DNA of 64,000 nucleotides from Rubrivivax sp. (lineage in GTDB: Bacteria > Pseudomonadota > Gammaproteobacteria > Burkholderiales > Burkholderiaceae_C). Position 1 is the stretch's first letter; the number at the start of each line of letters is the position of its first letter. Positions 25,566 to 33,704 of this stretch are shown here, in pieces. The stretch is taken from assembly GCA_030681795.1 (NCBI GenBank), contig JAUXRG010000016.1:1-64000 (forward strand), in the 5' to 3' direction. The notes under the pieces were generated by a model. The model did not search any database, was not told the origin of the DNA, and worked only from the letters and a program-made list of their open reading frames with translations. A program made the position numbers and the translations under genes.

Positions 25566-26123
25566 TCAGTGGGGGTCGCTGTGGCTGTGGCTGTGGCCGT
25601 GGCCACAGCCCGGGCCGTGCACATGCGGCGCGGGAGCGGCCCTCACGGTGACGGGCAGCGGCTTGCCGCCCCTGGGGTGGGCGCCGCCATCGGGTTCGAA
25701 CGCGGCCCTTTCCTCGCTGACGACGAGGTGCATGGCGCGCAGCGTCGCCGCCAGCGCGGGGTCGGGTTCGAGCCTCAGGTGGTCGGCCTGGAACTCCAGC
25801 GCCACACGACGCCCGCCCAGGTGATAGGCCGCCCGCAGCAGGTCCACGGCGCTGCCGTGCTCGGCGCAAGCGCGCACCTGCAGCACTGGCTGTGGCGCTG
25901 CCTTGACGATGACCAGGGAGCCGTCTTCGGCCACCAGCGCATCGCCGTCGCGCAAGACGCTGCCATGGGGCAGGGTCACTTCCAGGGCGCGGCCCGCCGA
26001 ATCGGTGGCGTCGAAGCGGCTCTTCTGGCGCAGGTCCCAAGCCAGCTCGACGCGGGCGGCGCGTTTGAGCAACGCCGCGGCCAGGCCACGGGCCTGGGGG
26101 ATGAGTTTGTTCACGGTGACCAT
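25566..26123 (-). CDS. ureE: Urease accessory protein UreE (isolated)
   Basis: The 185-residue protein matches UreE, the dimeric nickel chaperone for urease. The N-terminal domain runs MVTVNKLIPQARGLAAALLKRA...VELAWDLRQKSRF, followed by the peptide-binding/metal domain with LLRAAYHLGGRRVALEF (LGNRH-like) and a C-terminal His-rich tail APHVHGPGCGHGHSHSHSD that would bind Ni2+. The usual partners ureABC and ureFG are absent from the window; the neighbours are rnpB (divergent) and tdk. Frame-open upstream sequence is not homologous. Confidence 0.87.
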   Translation of the reverse strand: MVTVNKLIPQARGLAAALLKRAARVELAWDLRQKSRFDATDSAGRALEVTLPHGSVLRDGDALVAEDGSLVIVKAAPQPVLQVRACAEHGSAVDLLRAAYHLGGRRVALEFQADHLRLEPDPALAATLRAMHLVVSEERAAFEPDGGAHPRGGKPLPVTVRAAPAPHVHGPGCGHGHSHSHSDPH

Positions 26124-26209
26124 CGGTGGCGGCTTTCGTCGGGTCTTGCGGCGCGATGGTATCCGCTGTGCCGTGCGGCCCTGCGCGGTACCCCGGGGCC
26201 CACAGCGGC

Positions 26210-26215
26210 GATAAT
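26210..26215 (+). promoter_or_regulatory. rnpB -10 box (GATAAT)
   Basis: GATAAT ends eight bases before the predicted 5' end of RNase P RNA at 26224, the correct spacing for transcription start. A -35 hexamer is not obvious. Confidence 0.55.
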
Positions 26216-26223
26216 CCACCCGT

Positions 26224-26664
26224 GAAGCAGGCCAGACCGCCGCTGGTGCGAGCGTGGAAACACGGCACTGGAGGAAGGTCCGGACTGCATAGAGCGGCGT
26301 AGCAGCTAACGGCTGTCCACCGTGAGGTGAGGATCAGAGCAACAGAGACGAGTCAGTGCAGGGCCCCGTGAGGGTGTTCTGTGAGGCGCAGGCGCAAGCC
26401 GGCGGTTCGTGCGGCCTGCCGCACGGACTCGGGCGCAAGCCCGAACCGAACAGCCACCCAGTGCGGGGCAAAGCCCCGTACTGGGTGAAACGGGCAATCT
26501 CTACGCGCAGCAACACCAAGTAGGCCGGCGTTGACGTGGCTCGCGGAGCCGGCGGGTAGGTGGCACCGAGCCGAGGGGCGACTCTCGGCCCAGAGGAATG
26601 GCGGTCACGGCAGGGCTCGCGCAAGCGGCGCTGCCGCACAGAATCCGGCCTATCGGTCTGCTTC
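26224..26664 (+). ncRNA. rnpB: RNase P RNA (class A)
   Basis: The catalytic RNA of RNase P, about 441 bases, matures tRNA 5' ends. The ends pair as helix P1: GAAGCAGGCC (26224-26233) with GGTCTGCTTC (26655-26664). The universal P4 strands are GAGGAAGGTCCGGACTGCAT at about 26270 and AGAATCCGGCCTATCGG near 26640-26656. GCAACAGAGA, the P15-like region and CAAGTAGG also match. Relative to E. coli, P4 position A67 is G and its partner U358 is C, a compensatory pair. A short T-run (26669-26675) follows. The gene is divergent from ureE. Confidence 0.95.
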
Positions 26665-26700
26665 ACACTTTTTTTGTTTCGGGCGGCATGCCCGGCCTCC

Positions 26701-27906
26701 ATGAACCCCAACGCCCATATCCTGTGGCCCGGCCCGCGCTGGACGCTGGCCCTGCTGCTCGCCTGCCTGGGCATGCTGGGGCCGTTCTCCATCGACACCT
26801 ATCTGCCGGCCTTCGCCGGCATCGCGCAGTCGGTGGGTGCCACGCCGGTGCAGATGCAACAGACGCTGTCGAGTTACCTGCTCGGCTTCGCGGTGATGAA
26901 CCTGTTCCACGGCGCGCTCTCGGACAGCCTGGGCCGCCGCCCGGTGGTGCTGGCCGGTGTGGCGCTATTCACCGTGGCTTCGGTGGGCTGCGCGCTCAGC
27001 CAGACCATCGGGGAGCTGGTCTTCTTTCGCGCGCTGCAGGGCATGTCGGCGGGTTCGGGCATGGTGGTGTCGCGCGCCATCATCCGCGACATGTTCCCGC
27101 CGGCCGATGCGCAGCGGGTGATGTCGCAGGTGACGATCTACTTCGGCATCGCGCCCGCGGTGGCGCCGCTGGTGGGCGGCTTCCTCTTCGTGCATGCCGA
27201 CTGGCATTCGATCTTCTGGCTGCTCACCGGCCTGGGTGCCGCCTTGTGGCTGGCCAACTGGCGCTGGCTGCCCGAGACGCTGGAGCGCGCCGCACGGCAG
27301 CCCTTCGCGCTGGGCCACCTGATGCGCGGCTACGCGGGCCTGTTGCGCAGCCCGCGCTTCGTGGCGCTGGTATTCGCCAGCGGCGTGCCCTTCAACGGCA
27401 TGTTCCTGTACGTGCTGTCGGCGCCGGTATTCCTCAGCGAGCACCTGCACCTGGAGCCGATGCAGTTCTACTGGTTCTTCCTGTGCACCATCAGCGGCAT
27501 CATGGGCGGGGCCTGGCTGTCGGGGCGCCTGGCCGGGCGCATCCCTCCGCGGCGCCAGATCCGCCATGGCTTCGTCATCATGGCCGCCACCTCGCTGGTC
27601 AACGTCGTGCTCAACCTGCTGTTCACGCCGCATGTGGCCTGGGCACTGCTGCCGCTGGGTCTCTTCGCCTTCGGCTGGGCGTTGATGGTTCCGGTGGTGA
27701 CCCTGGCGGCCCTGGACCTGGCGCCCGAGCGCCGCGGCATGGCTTCTTCGGTGCAGGCCTGCGTGGGCAGCCTGGCCAACGCGCTGGTGGCCGGCGTGGT
27801 GGCGCCGCTGGTCATGCACTCGACCCTGGCGCTGGCCGTCACTTCGCTGGTCATGATGAGCGTCGGCATGGGGGCCTGGCTCTGGGTGAGACCCCGCCTG
27901 AGCTGA
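26701..27906 (+). CDS. Bcr/CflA family multidrug efflux MFS transporter
   Basis: The 401-residue protein has 12 hydrophobic helices and the Bcr/CflA signature: GPFSIDTYLPAF in helix 1, motif A GALSDSLGRRPVVL, RALQGMSAGSGMVVSRAIIRD, and helix-5 APAVAPLVGG. Family members are proton-driven exporters of drugs, sulfonamides or cysteine/dipeptides. ATG 26701 follows the 3' end of rnpB by about 36 bases; the frame is open into rnpB but that sequence is RNA. No strong Shine-Dalgarno sequence is visible. Confidence 0.9.
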   Translation: MNPNAHILWPGPRWTLALLLACLGMLGPFSIDTYLPAFAGIAQSVGATPVQMQQTLSSYLLGFAVMNLFHGALSDSLGRRPVVLAGVALFTVASVGCALSQTIGELVFFRALQGMSAGSGMVVSRAIIRDMFPPADAQRVMSQVTIYFGIAPAVAPLVGGFLFVHADWHSIFWLLTGLGAALWLANWRWLPETLERAARQPFALGHLMRGYAGLLRSPRFVALVFASGVPFNGMFLYVLSAPVFLSEHLHLEPMQFYWFFLCTISGIMGGAWLSGRLAGRIPPRRQIRHGFVIMAATSLVNVVLNLLFTPHVAWALLPLGLFAFGWALMVPVVTLAALDLAPERRGMASSVQACVGSLANALVAGVVAPLVMHSTLALAVTSLVMMSVGMGAWLWVRPRLS

Positions 27907-28019
27907 CGCCAGGGCCTGCCTGAGCAGGGCTGGCACCACGAAGGCCCGAACAGTGGTCCGGGCTGACGCCATTCAAGCGCTTGCCCAGGCCGGCCGATAA
28001 CGGGCGAGGAGCCCGTGCC

Positions 28020-29062
28020 ATGAGTCAACTCAGATTCACCCTTGCCGCGCCACTGTGGGTGGCCGCCATTTTCTTGCCCGCCTTGGCGCCGGCCGCGGAA
28101 GCGCCGACCAAGGCCGCGACGGCTGCGCCCGCCGCGCCCGCTGCGCCGGCCGGCCCGATGGAGCTGTTGCGCAGCCGGCTGGCCGACCGGCTGACTGCCG
28201 GCAAGGGCGGCGACGCAGGCGGCTCGCGCGAGCTTCGTATCGTGGCCAAGGCGGCGGCCAGCCCGGGGCCTACGGCAGCGCCTGCCGCGGTTTCACATGG
28301 AGCCACGCCGAGGAGCGCCTCAGCGGCCCCAAGAAGCGCCGTGGGGGCCCCCAGGGGCGCAGCGGCCGGCCCCAAGGGCGCCGACCCGCACGCCCACTGG
28401 GACTACGACGGCCCGGCGGGTCCGCAGGCCTGGGGGGGATCAAGCCGGAGTTCTCGCTGTGCAGCAGCGGCCAGCGGCAGAGCCCCATCGATATCCGCGG
28501 CGGCCTGGCGGTCGACCTGGAGCCCGTGAACTTCGACTACCCGCCCAGCCATTTCGCGGTGGTGGACAACGGCCACACCGTGCAGGTCAACGTCGCGCCA
28601 GGCAGCCGCATCGAAGTCGGCGGCAAGCGCTTCGAGCTGCAGCAGTTCCACTTCCATCGGCCGAGCGAAGAGCGCATCGATGGGCGTCAGTTCGAGATGT
28701 CGGTGCATCTCGTGCACAAGGACGAACAGGGCCGCCTGGCGGTGGTGACGGTGCTGTTCGACAAGGGCTCGCCGCAACCCGTGGTGCAGAAGGTCTGGAA
28801 CCACCTGCCCCTGGAGCGCCACGAGGCGGCCGCCGCGCGCGTGCCGCTGGAACTGGCGGAGCTGCTGCCCGCCGACAGGCGCTACTACACCTACATGGGC
28901 TCGCTGACGACGCCGCCGTGCACCGAGGGCGTGCAGTGGATCGTGATGCGCCAGCCGGTGACGCTGGCTCCCGAGCAGATCGAACTCTTTGCGCGCATCT
29001 ACCCGATGAACGCGCGGCCGCTGCAGGCGGCCTCGGGGCGGCGCATCATGCAGTCGAACTGA
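28020..29062 (+). pseudogene. Alpha-carbonic anhydrase with a frameshift at a G7 run
   Basis: From ATG 28020 (GAGGAG upstream) the first frame encodes a signal peptide (FTLAAPLWVAAIFLPALAPAA), an Ala/Pro-rich linker and HWDYDGPAGPQAWG. The rest of an alpha-type carbonic anhydrase (GIKPEFSLCSSGQRQSPIDI, zinc ligands in QFHFHRPSEE and VHLVHKD, YMGSLTTPPCTEGVQW) continues in the -1 frame to the stop at 29062. The switch falls in TGGGGGGGATC at 28431-28441; eight G would restore one frame (about 347 aa). The run also reads as the slippery heptamer G GGG GGA in the zero frame. A sequencing or real indel, phase variation and programmed -1 frameshifting all remain possible. Everything downstream is intact and conserved. 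Confidence 0.85.
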
Positions 29063-29067
29063 TCGCG

Positions 29068-30060
29068 CTACAGCCGCAGGGCCGAGCGCCACACGGCCCA
29101 GGCGCACAACAGCCCGAAGGCGGCGAATCCGCCCATCGAGACGCGGCGCAGCCGCTGCGTGAACCGGGGCCACTGGGCGTGCAAGCTGGCCGGGGGACGC
29201 AGGCTCAGCACGCCCGAGGCCAGGCCGCAGGCCGCGCCCATGAATAGCGGCGCGTAGAGCACGAAGCCGAAGTAGCCGTACTCGCTCTTGAGCAGGCAGA
29301 ACGGGCAGTGGTGGTGCGGATGCTCGTAGACGTAGATCGATACCGCCGAGACCACCGTCACCAGCGCGATGGCGAGAAACGCCGCGCTGAATGCGCCATA
29401 GGCCTGGGCCAGGCGCTGCCGGCCATCGGCCAGCCAGCCCAGCGCCAGGCCTGCCGCCAGCGAGCCGAACAGCATCGCCAGCGCCCACTCCGGGTCCATG
29501 GCCGCCGCGTCGGCGCCCAGGCTTCCCTTCTCGGGGTTGAAAGCCGTGCCGCAGCACGAGGTCAGCGTGGCGGCCTTCAGGTCGACGAAATACGCCAGGC
29601 TCAACCCCGCATCGAGCAGCGCCAGCGGCAGCAGCAGGGCCAGCAGCAGCGCATATTTGCGCCGCGTGAGCGGATAGTCGGGTGCCGCCGCGTCGGCGTG
29701 GTGCATCGCCAGCCAGACGATGGCCGCGAAGAACAGCGCCATCTTGGCGTAGAGCGCCGGGAACCCGTAGACGCTGGCGTTGAAGCTGCCGAAGGCGCAC
29801 ATCGCGCCCACCAGCAGCGGCGCGGTGCGGTCGGCGTTGAAGACCATGAGCAGCAGCGCGAAGCCTTGGGTCAGCATCACCAGCATGAGCACGGTGGCCA
29901 CGAGATAGGTGCGGCGCTCCAGCTCGATCTGCCCGCGCGCGCCGCTGGCCAGGTCCCAGTGGCGCAACAGCTGCACCGAGAACACGCCGGCCCAGGCCAG
30001 CGTGGCTGCGCCCAGCAAGGAGGCCAGCAACAGCGCCAGCACGGGCGGGTGCAGGATCAC
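29068..30060 (-). CDS. Polytopic membrane protein with CCG and HHHCPFC motifs, copper-cluster associated
   Basis: I do not recognise a named family. The 330-residue protein has about eight hydrophobic helices. Two conspicuous motifs stand out: TSCCGTAFNPEKG near residue 185 and YEHPHHHCPFCLLKSEYGY near residue 260, a dense His/Cys site suited to metal binding or thiol redox. The start is GTG 30060, overlapping the ABC ATPase stop (GTGA), so it belongs to the NosL/ABC operon. It is convergent with the carbonic anhydrase (five-base gap). Metal transfer across the membrane is an inference from motif and context. Confidence 0.8.
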   Translation of the reverse strand: MILHPPVLALLLASLLGAATLAWAGVFSVQLLRHWDLASGARGQIELERRTYLVATVLMLVMLTQGFALLLMVFNADRTAPLLVGAMCAFGSFNASVYGFPALYAKMALFFAAIVWLAMHHADAAAPDYPLTRRKYALLLALLLPLALLDAGLSLAYFVDLKAATLTSCCGTAFNPEKGSLGADAAAMDPEWALAMLFGSLAAGLALGWLADGRQRLAQAYGAFSAAFLAIALVTVVSAVSIYVYEHPHHHCPFCLLKSEYGYFGFVLYAPLFMGAACGLASGVLSLRPPASLHAQWPRFTQRLRRVSMGGFAAFGLLCAWAVWRSALRL

Positions 30061-30749
30061 GAGGACGGCTCGCCGGTGCTGCCGACGACGCGCCCGTCGG
30101 CCAGGGTCACCACGCGGTCGACCAGCGCGGCGCGGGTGATGCGCGGATCGTGGCTGCTCATCACGATGGTCTTGCCGCGGGCCTTGAGCGTGGCCATGAT
30201 TTCGAGAAACTGCGTGGCGAGTTGGCTGTCGAGGTTGGCCGTGGGCTCGTCGGCAATGACGATGGCCGGGTCGTTGATGAGCGCACGGGCTATCGCCGTG
30301 CGCTGCATCTCGCCGCCCGAAAGCAGCTCCACCCGCGTGGCCTCGCGGTGCGCGATGCCCAGGCGGGCCATCACCTCGCGGGCGCGCGCCACCAGTTGCG
30401 CATGCGGCAGGCCCAGCGGGTAGGCCGGCAGCATCACGTTGTGCAGCGCGCTCAGGCCCGTGATGAGGTTGAAGCGCTGGAAGGCGAATCCGAAGGTCTG
30501 CCGTCGCACCTGCGCCAGATGCGGTTCGGGCAGGCCCGACAGCGGCCGGCCGTCGAGCACCACGCGCCCGTGGGTGGGGCGGGCCAGGCAGCCGATGAGC
30601 GTGAGCAGCGTGGTCTTGCCCGAGCCGCTGGGCCCTTCGAGCACCGTCACCTCGCCGGTCGCGATGGTCAGGCTGACCTCGCGCACGGCGGCCAGCTCGT
30701 TGGGCTGGCCTTCGTTGTAGAGCTTGGTGACTTGCGTGAGTTCGAGCAT
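30057..30749 (-). CDS. ABC transporter ATP-binding protein (MacB/LolD type)
   Basis: The 230-residue ATPase has Walker A GPSGSGKTTLL, Q-loop FQRFNLITGLSALHNVMLPAY, signature LSGGEMQRTAIARAL and Walker B IVIADEPTANLD with SSHD. The NLI-A-L-ALHNVMLP pattern is that of ATPases that pair with FtsX-type permeases (LolD, MacB, FtsE). It follows the FtsX-like permease gene by 14 bases. Such pairs usually do mechanical work on the periplasmic side rather than import. ATG 30749 is chosen by homology. Confidence 0.92.
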   Translation of the reverse strand: MLELTQVTKLYNEGQPNELAAVREVSLTIATGEVTVLEGPSGSGKTTLLTLIGCLARPTHGRVVLDGRPLSGLPEPHLAQVRRQTFGFAFQRFNLITGLSALHNVMLPAYPLGLPHAQLVARAREVMARLGIAHREATRVELLSGGEMQRTAIARALINDPAIVIADEPTANLDSQLATQFLEIMATLKARGKTIVMSSHDPRITRAALVDRVVTLADGRVVGSTGEPSS

Positions 30750-30763
30750 GAAGGGTCCCGTCT

Positions 30764-31909
30764 TCAGCGCATCGCGGCGTCGGGGTCGGCCGCGGCCGTG
30801 CGCCAGATCGGCACCACGATGGCCGCCAGGTAGGGCAGCACGGTGAGCAGCGCCAGCGTGGCGATCTGCAGGCCGTCGATGGCCGGCGTGAGCGCGAAGC
30901 GCGGGTACAGCGTGGACCAGCCCTTGAGCACCGCCTCGACGAGCGGCGCGGAGAAGAAGAAGACATGCGCGTAGGCCAGCACGAAGCCGGCCCCGAAAGC
31001 GCTGAGGGAGATTAGCGTCGCTTCCCAGAGTTTCATCCGCAGGATGTCGCCGGTGTCCCAGCCGATGGCCTTGAGGATGCCGATCTCGCGCCGCTCCTGC
31101 GCCGACAGGCCGCTGGCCTTGTCGAAGGCCAGGATGGCGAAGGCCAGCACCGCCCCGGACAGCAGCGCCAGCAGCAGCCCTTCGCGCCAGCTGAAGACGG
31201 CCTCGTAGGTGCGCAGCACGTCTTCGCGGGTGATCACGCGGTGCTGGCGCAGCGCGATGGAGGCCTTCTCGGCGACTTTGGCGATCTCCTTGGGGTTGCG
31301 CACGCGCAGCGCGATATCGGTGAATTCGTCGTCGGCGAGCTGGAAGAAACGCCGGTAGTCGGCTTCGGACAGCAGCACCACATCGCTGCTGACCAGTGCC
31401 GTGGCGGCGGGCAGCACGGCCTTGACCTTCAGGTTGAGGAAGACGCCGCTGGGCGAGACCAGGAATACGGGCTGCCCGGCGGCCACCCGGCGCAGGCGCG
31501 CCACGCCTTCGCCCAGGATCGTCTCGCCGGTGTTGACGGCCATTGCAGTGGCCTGCGGCGGCGGCACCTGCAGCGTGTAGTTGGCGGCGGTGGAGGTGTC
31601 GTACAGATAGCCCCACAGCCGGCCCTGCACGCCGTGCGTGCCGCGCAGATGGCGCAGCTTCTCCACATCCGCCGCATGGCTCATCTCGTGGCGACCCATG
31701 CGCATGCCTTGGACGATGACATCGGGGGTGTCCTGCAGCATCGCGGCGGCCTCGCGGCGCAACGCACTGCCCAGCAGGATCACCGAGGCGAGCACGAAGA
31801 TGAGCAGCGTGTAGATCACCACCAGGCCAAGGTTCTTGGCGCGGTGGCGCGCCATGGCGGCCACGGCGTAGTCGAGCAGACCGCGTTGGCGGAGCCACCA
31901 GGAACGCAT
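30764..31909 (-). CDS. FtsX/MacB-type ABC permease
   Basis: The 381-residue protein has one N-terminal helix (residues ~27-48), a periplasmic domain of about 200 residues, and three C-terminal helices with the FtsX-family segment QERREIGILKAIGWDTGDILRMKLWEA. This is the MacB/LolC topology. The periplasmic domain could engage the NosL-type proteins encoded upstream. It follows the small membrane protein gene by five bases. Confidence 0.9.
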   Translation of the reverse strand: MRSWWLRQRGLLDYAVAAMARHRAKNLGLVVIYTLLIFVLASVILLGSALRREAAAMLQDTPDVIVQGMRMGRHEMSHAADVEKLRHLRGTHGVQGRLWGYLYDTSTAANYTLQVPPPQATAMAVNTGETILGEGVARLRRVAAGQPVFLVSPSGVFLNLKVKAVLPAATALVSSDVVLLSEADYRRFFQLADDEFTDIALRVRNPKEIAKVAEKASIALRQHRVITREDVLRTYEAVFSWREGLLLALLSGAVLAFAILAFDKASGLSAQERREIGILKAIGWDTGDILRMKLWEATLISLSAFGAGFVLAYAHVFFFSAPLVEAVLKGWSTLYPRFALTPAIDGLQIATLALLTVLPYLAAIVVPIWRTAAADPDAAMR

Positions 31910-31914
31910 GCGCT

Positions 31915-32277
31915 CTACCTCGGCGCCGGGGCTTGGGTGAAGCCCGAGGGCGGATAGCGCAGCGCCGGCCTCAGCAGCGAGCCGGCCGGGAAATGCTCCA
32001 GCGAGGCCGGCGCGTCCTGGAACGCCGAATGCAGGTCGGCCTGGCTCAGGTGGCGCGTGTAGCGCGCTTCGGTGAACCAGGCCAGGTCGGTGAGATCGAG
32101 CGCGCGCACCAGGGCACGGGCCTGCAGCACACGGGCCTCGGCGCCGGCCCGGCCCCAGGCGGCGTGCGCCACCGCGCCCAGCGCGGCCAGCAGCAGCGCA
32201 CCCAGCCAGCCCAGCGCCAGGCTGGAGCCGCGCCGCGGCGCAGGTGCCGACGCCCCTGCCGGGCCGGGCGTGATCAC
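31915..32277 (-). CDS. Small single-pass membrane protein of the NosL cluster
   Basis: No named family is recognised. The 120-residue protein has a short cytoplasmic tail, one helix (about residues 21-42, LALGWLGALLLAALGAVAHAA) and a periplasmic part with LDLTDLAWFTEARYTRHLSQADLHSAFQDAP, which looks structured. ATG 32277 overlaps the nosL stop (ATGA), tying it to the operon. A role in the ABC complex is only inferred from position. Confidence 0.75.
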   Translation of the reverse strand: MITPGPAGASAPAPRRGSSLALGWLGALLLAALGAVAHAAWGRAGAEARVLQARALVRALDLTDLAWFTEARYTRHLSQADLHSAFQDAPASLEHFPAGSLLRPALRYPPSGFTQAPAPR

Positions 32278-32852
32278 TGGAACTTCCCCTGGTCCAGTGC
32301 CCCGGGCAGGGCCGGCGTCACCTCGGCAAAGCGCAGGATGCGTTTGCCCTTGTGGTCGGCCACGAACTCCCTGGCCTCGGCCTCGGTGTCCAAAGGCACG
32401 AGCTCATGGCCCATCGGGCCGAGGACGTCCGAGCCGACCACGTAGAAGGCGCCCAGCGCGTCGATGCGTTCGGTGGTGTAGTAGTCGGTCACGCCCATCG
32501 CCTGGATCTCGGCGCGCTGGCGGCCGGGCTCGTATTTCTTCAGGTCGAAGAGGTATTTGAAGAAGTCCTTGGCGCCGTCGAAATGCACCACCTTGCCGTC
32601 GCGCCACAGCACGGTGGCCACCCAGTAAGGGTAGGGTGCCACGAACATGCCGCACACCGGGCAGGTGTCGCGTGGCCCGGGGGCGGGCAGCTTCACGGGC
32701 TTGGCCAGTGCGGGCAGCGACAGGCCCAGCAGGCTGCCGGCAAGGGCCAGGCCTTGCAGCGCGCTGCGGCGGCTGACCCCTTGAGGCAGGCCGAGTCCGG
32801 CGTGCCCATGGCTTGGGCACACCGGTGCGTGGGGAGGGCAGGTCTTGCACAT
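32274..32852 (-). CDS. nosL: NosL family copper-binding protein (first copy), twin-arginine-like signal
   Basis: The 192-residue protein has the NosL copper motif CPVCGM (C64, C67, M69) followed by FVAPYPYWVA and HFDGAKDFFKYLF, typical of NosL, the Cu(I) chaperone for nitrous-oxide reductase assembly. Before it lies a twin-arginine-type signal (VSRRSALQGLALAGSLLGLSLPALA). The first 17 residues, MCKTCPPHAPVCPSHGH, hold three Cys and three His ahead of the RR pair, which is unusual; no other in-frame start fits. No nosZ is in the window, so another cuproenzyme such as cytochrome oxidase may be the client. Confidence 0.88.
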   Translation of the reverse strand: MCKTCPPHAPVCPSHGHAGLGLPQGVSRRSALQGLALAGSLLGLSLPALAKPVKLPAPGPRDTCPVCGMFVAPYPYWVATVLWRDGKVVHFDGAKDFFKYLFDLKKYEPGRQRAEIQAMGVTDYYTTERIDALGAFYVVGSDVLGPMGHELVPLDTEAEAREFVADHKGKRILRFAEVTPALPGALDQGKFQ

Positions 32853-32891
32853 GGCTGTGATGGCGCGCAGCAGGGGTTGGCAAGGGGCCCG

Positions 32892-33542
32892 TCAGGCACC
32901 CAGCTTCAGCTTCTTGCGCATCTCGCCCCGGCGCTTGCGCAGCATCACCGTATCTTCGGCCATGCCCAGGTAGGCGGCGGTCAGCGCGGTGTCGAAGTCG
33001 ACGATCCGGGCACCGGCCTTCACGGCGGCTTCGGTGCCGGCTGCGGCCTCGGCGGCGGCGCGGCTGGCGTAGGCAAACTTGCTGGACTTGGTCATGGTGC
33101 CCGTCTTGCTGGGGTCGAGCACGTAGTGCGCCTTGTCCACGGCCACCAGTGGCTTGATCGCGTCCTGGGCACCGGCATCCCCGGCGTAGAGGGCCTTGGG
33201 GCCGCGGTCCATATTCAGCGACAGGCTGATCGCGGCGCAGTGGATGGAGCAGGTGCCTTCCACGCTGTCGTCTTCATACACCAGCAGGTGGCGCGTGTGG
33301 CTGAATTTGGCGCGCTCCATGCCGCAGTAGCGGCAGCGCGGGTATTTGGCCAGCTCGTTGGTGAGCGGGTCGGGGTCCTTGGGCAATGCCGCCACCAGGC
33401 CATGCTGGTCGGTCCATTGGGTCGGGGGCATGCCGGGGTGGGCGAGGGCTGTGGACTTCGCAGCGCTGCCGGCGCCCAGCGCCACGGTGCCTATGGCCGT
33501 GGTGGCCAGCCAGTGGCGGCGGTTGTAAGGGGCGTCTTGCAT
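32892..33542 (-). CDS. NosL-like copper-binding protein (second copy), twin-arginine signal
   Basis: The 216-residue protein has an N-terminal RR signal (NRRHWLATTAIGTVALGAG) and a divergent NosL site RCRYCGM (C70, C73, M75), plus FSHTRHLLVY and GTCSIHCAA (C98, H101, C102), which could add a second metal or disulfide site. A C-terminal basic helix (MLRKRRGEMRKKLKLGA) is present. It lies 39 bases upstream of the first NosL gene. AAAGGA precedes the ATG by about six bases. Two dissimilar NosL proteins in one operon suggest a relay of copper between sites. Confidence 0.82.
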   Translation of the reverse strand: MQDAPYNRRHWLATTAIGTVALGAGSAAKSTALAHPGMPPTQWTDQHGLVAALPKDPDPLTNELAKYPRCRYCGMERAKFSHTRHLLVYEDDSVEGTCSIHCAAISLSLNMDRGPKALYAGDAGAQDAIKPLVAVDKAHYVLDPSKTGTMTKSSKFAYASRAAAEAAAGTEAAVKAGARIVDFDTALTAAYLGMAEDTVMLRKRRGEMRKKLKLGA

Positions 33543-33704
33543 GGGAGGTTCCTTTGAGTGTGCGATGCGCGGCCACGACCCTGGGGGGTCGTCAGCCGTG
33601 GGGCTGTCGATGCGGATCGAGCAAGGGCGGTGGGCGCGCAGGGTCCTGCGCCACCTTTGGGCCGCAGGCGGTGCGGGTGGCCTTGGCCAGACTCATGGGC
33701 TGGC

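Noticed and set aside
26306..26798. Open frames across the RNase P RNA region
   Set aside because: The region is an RNA gene with paired ends and P4 helix; translations have no family motifs.
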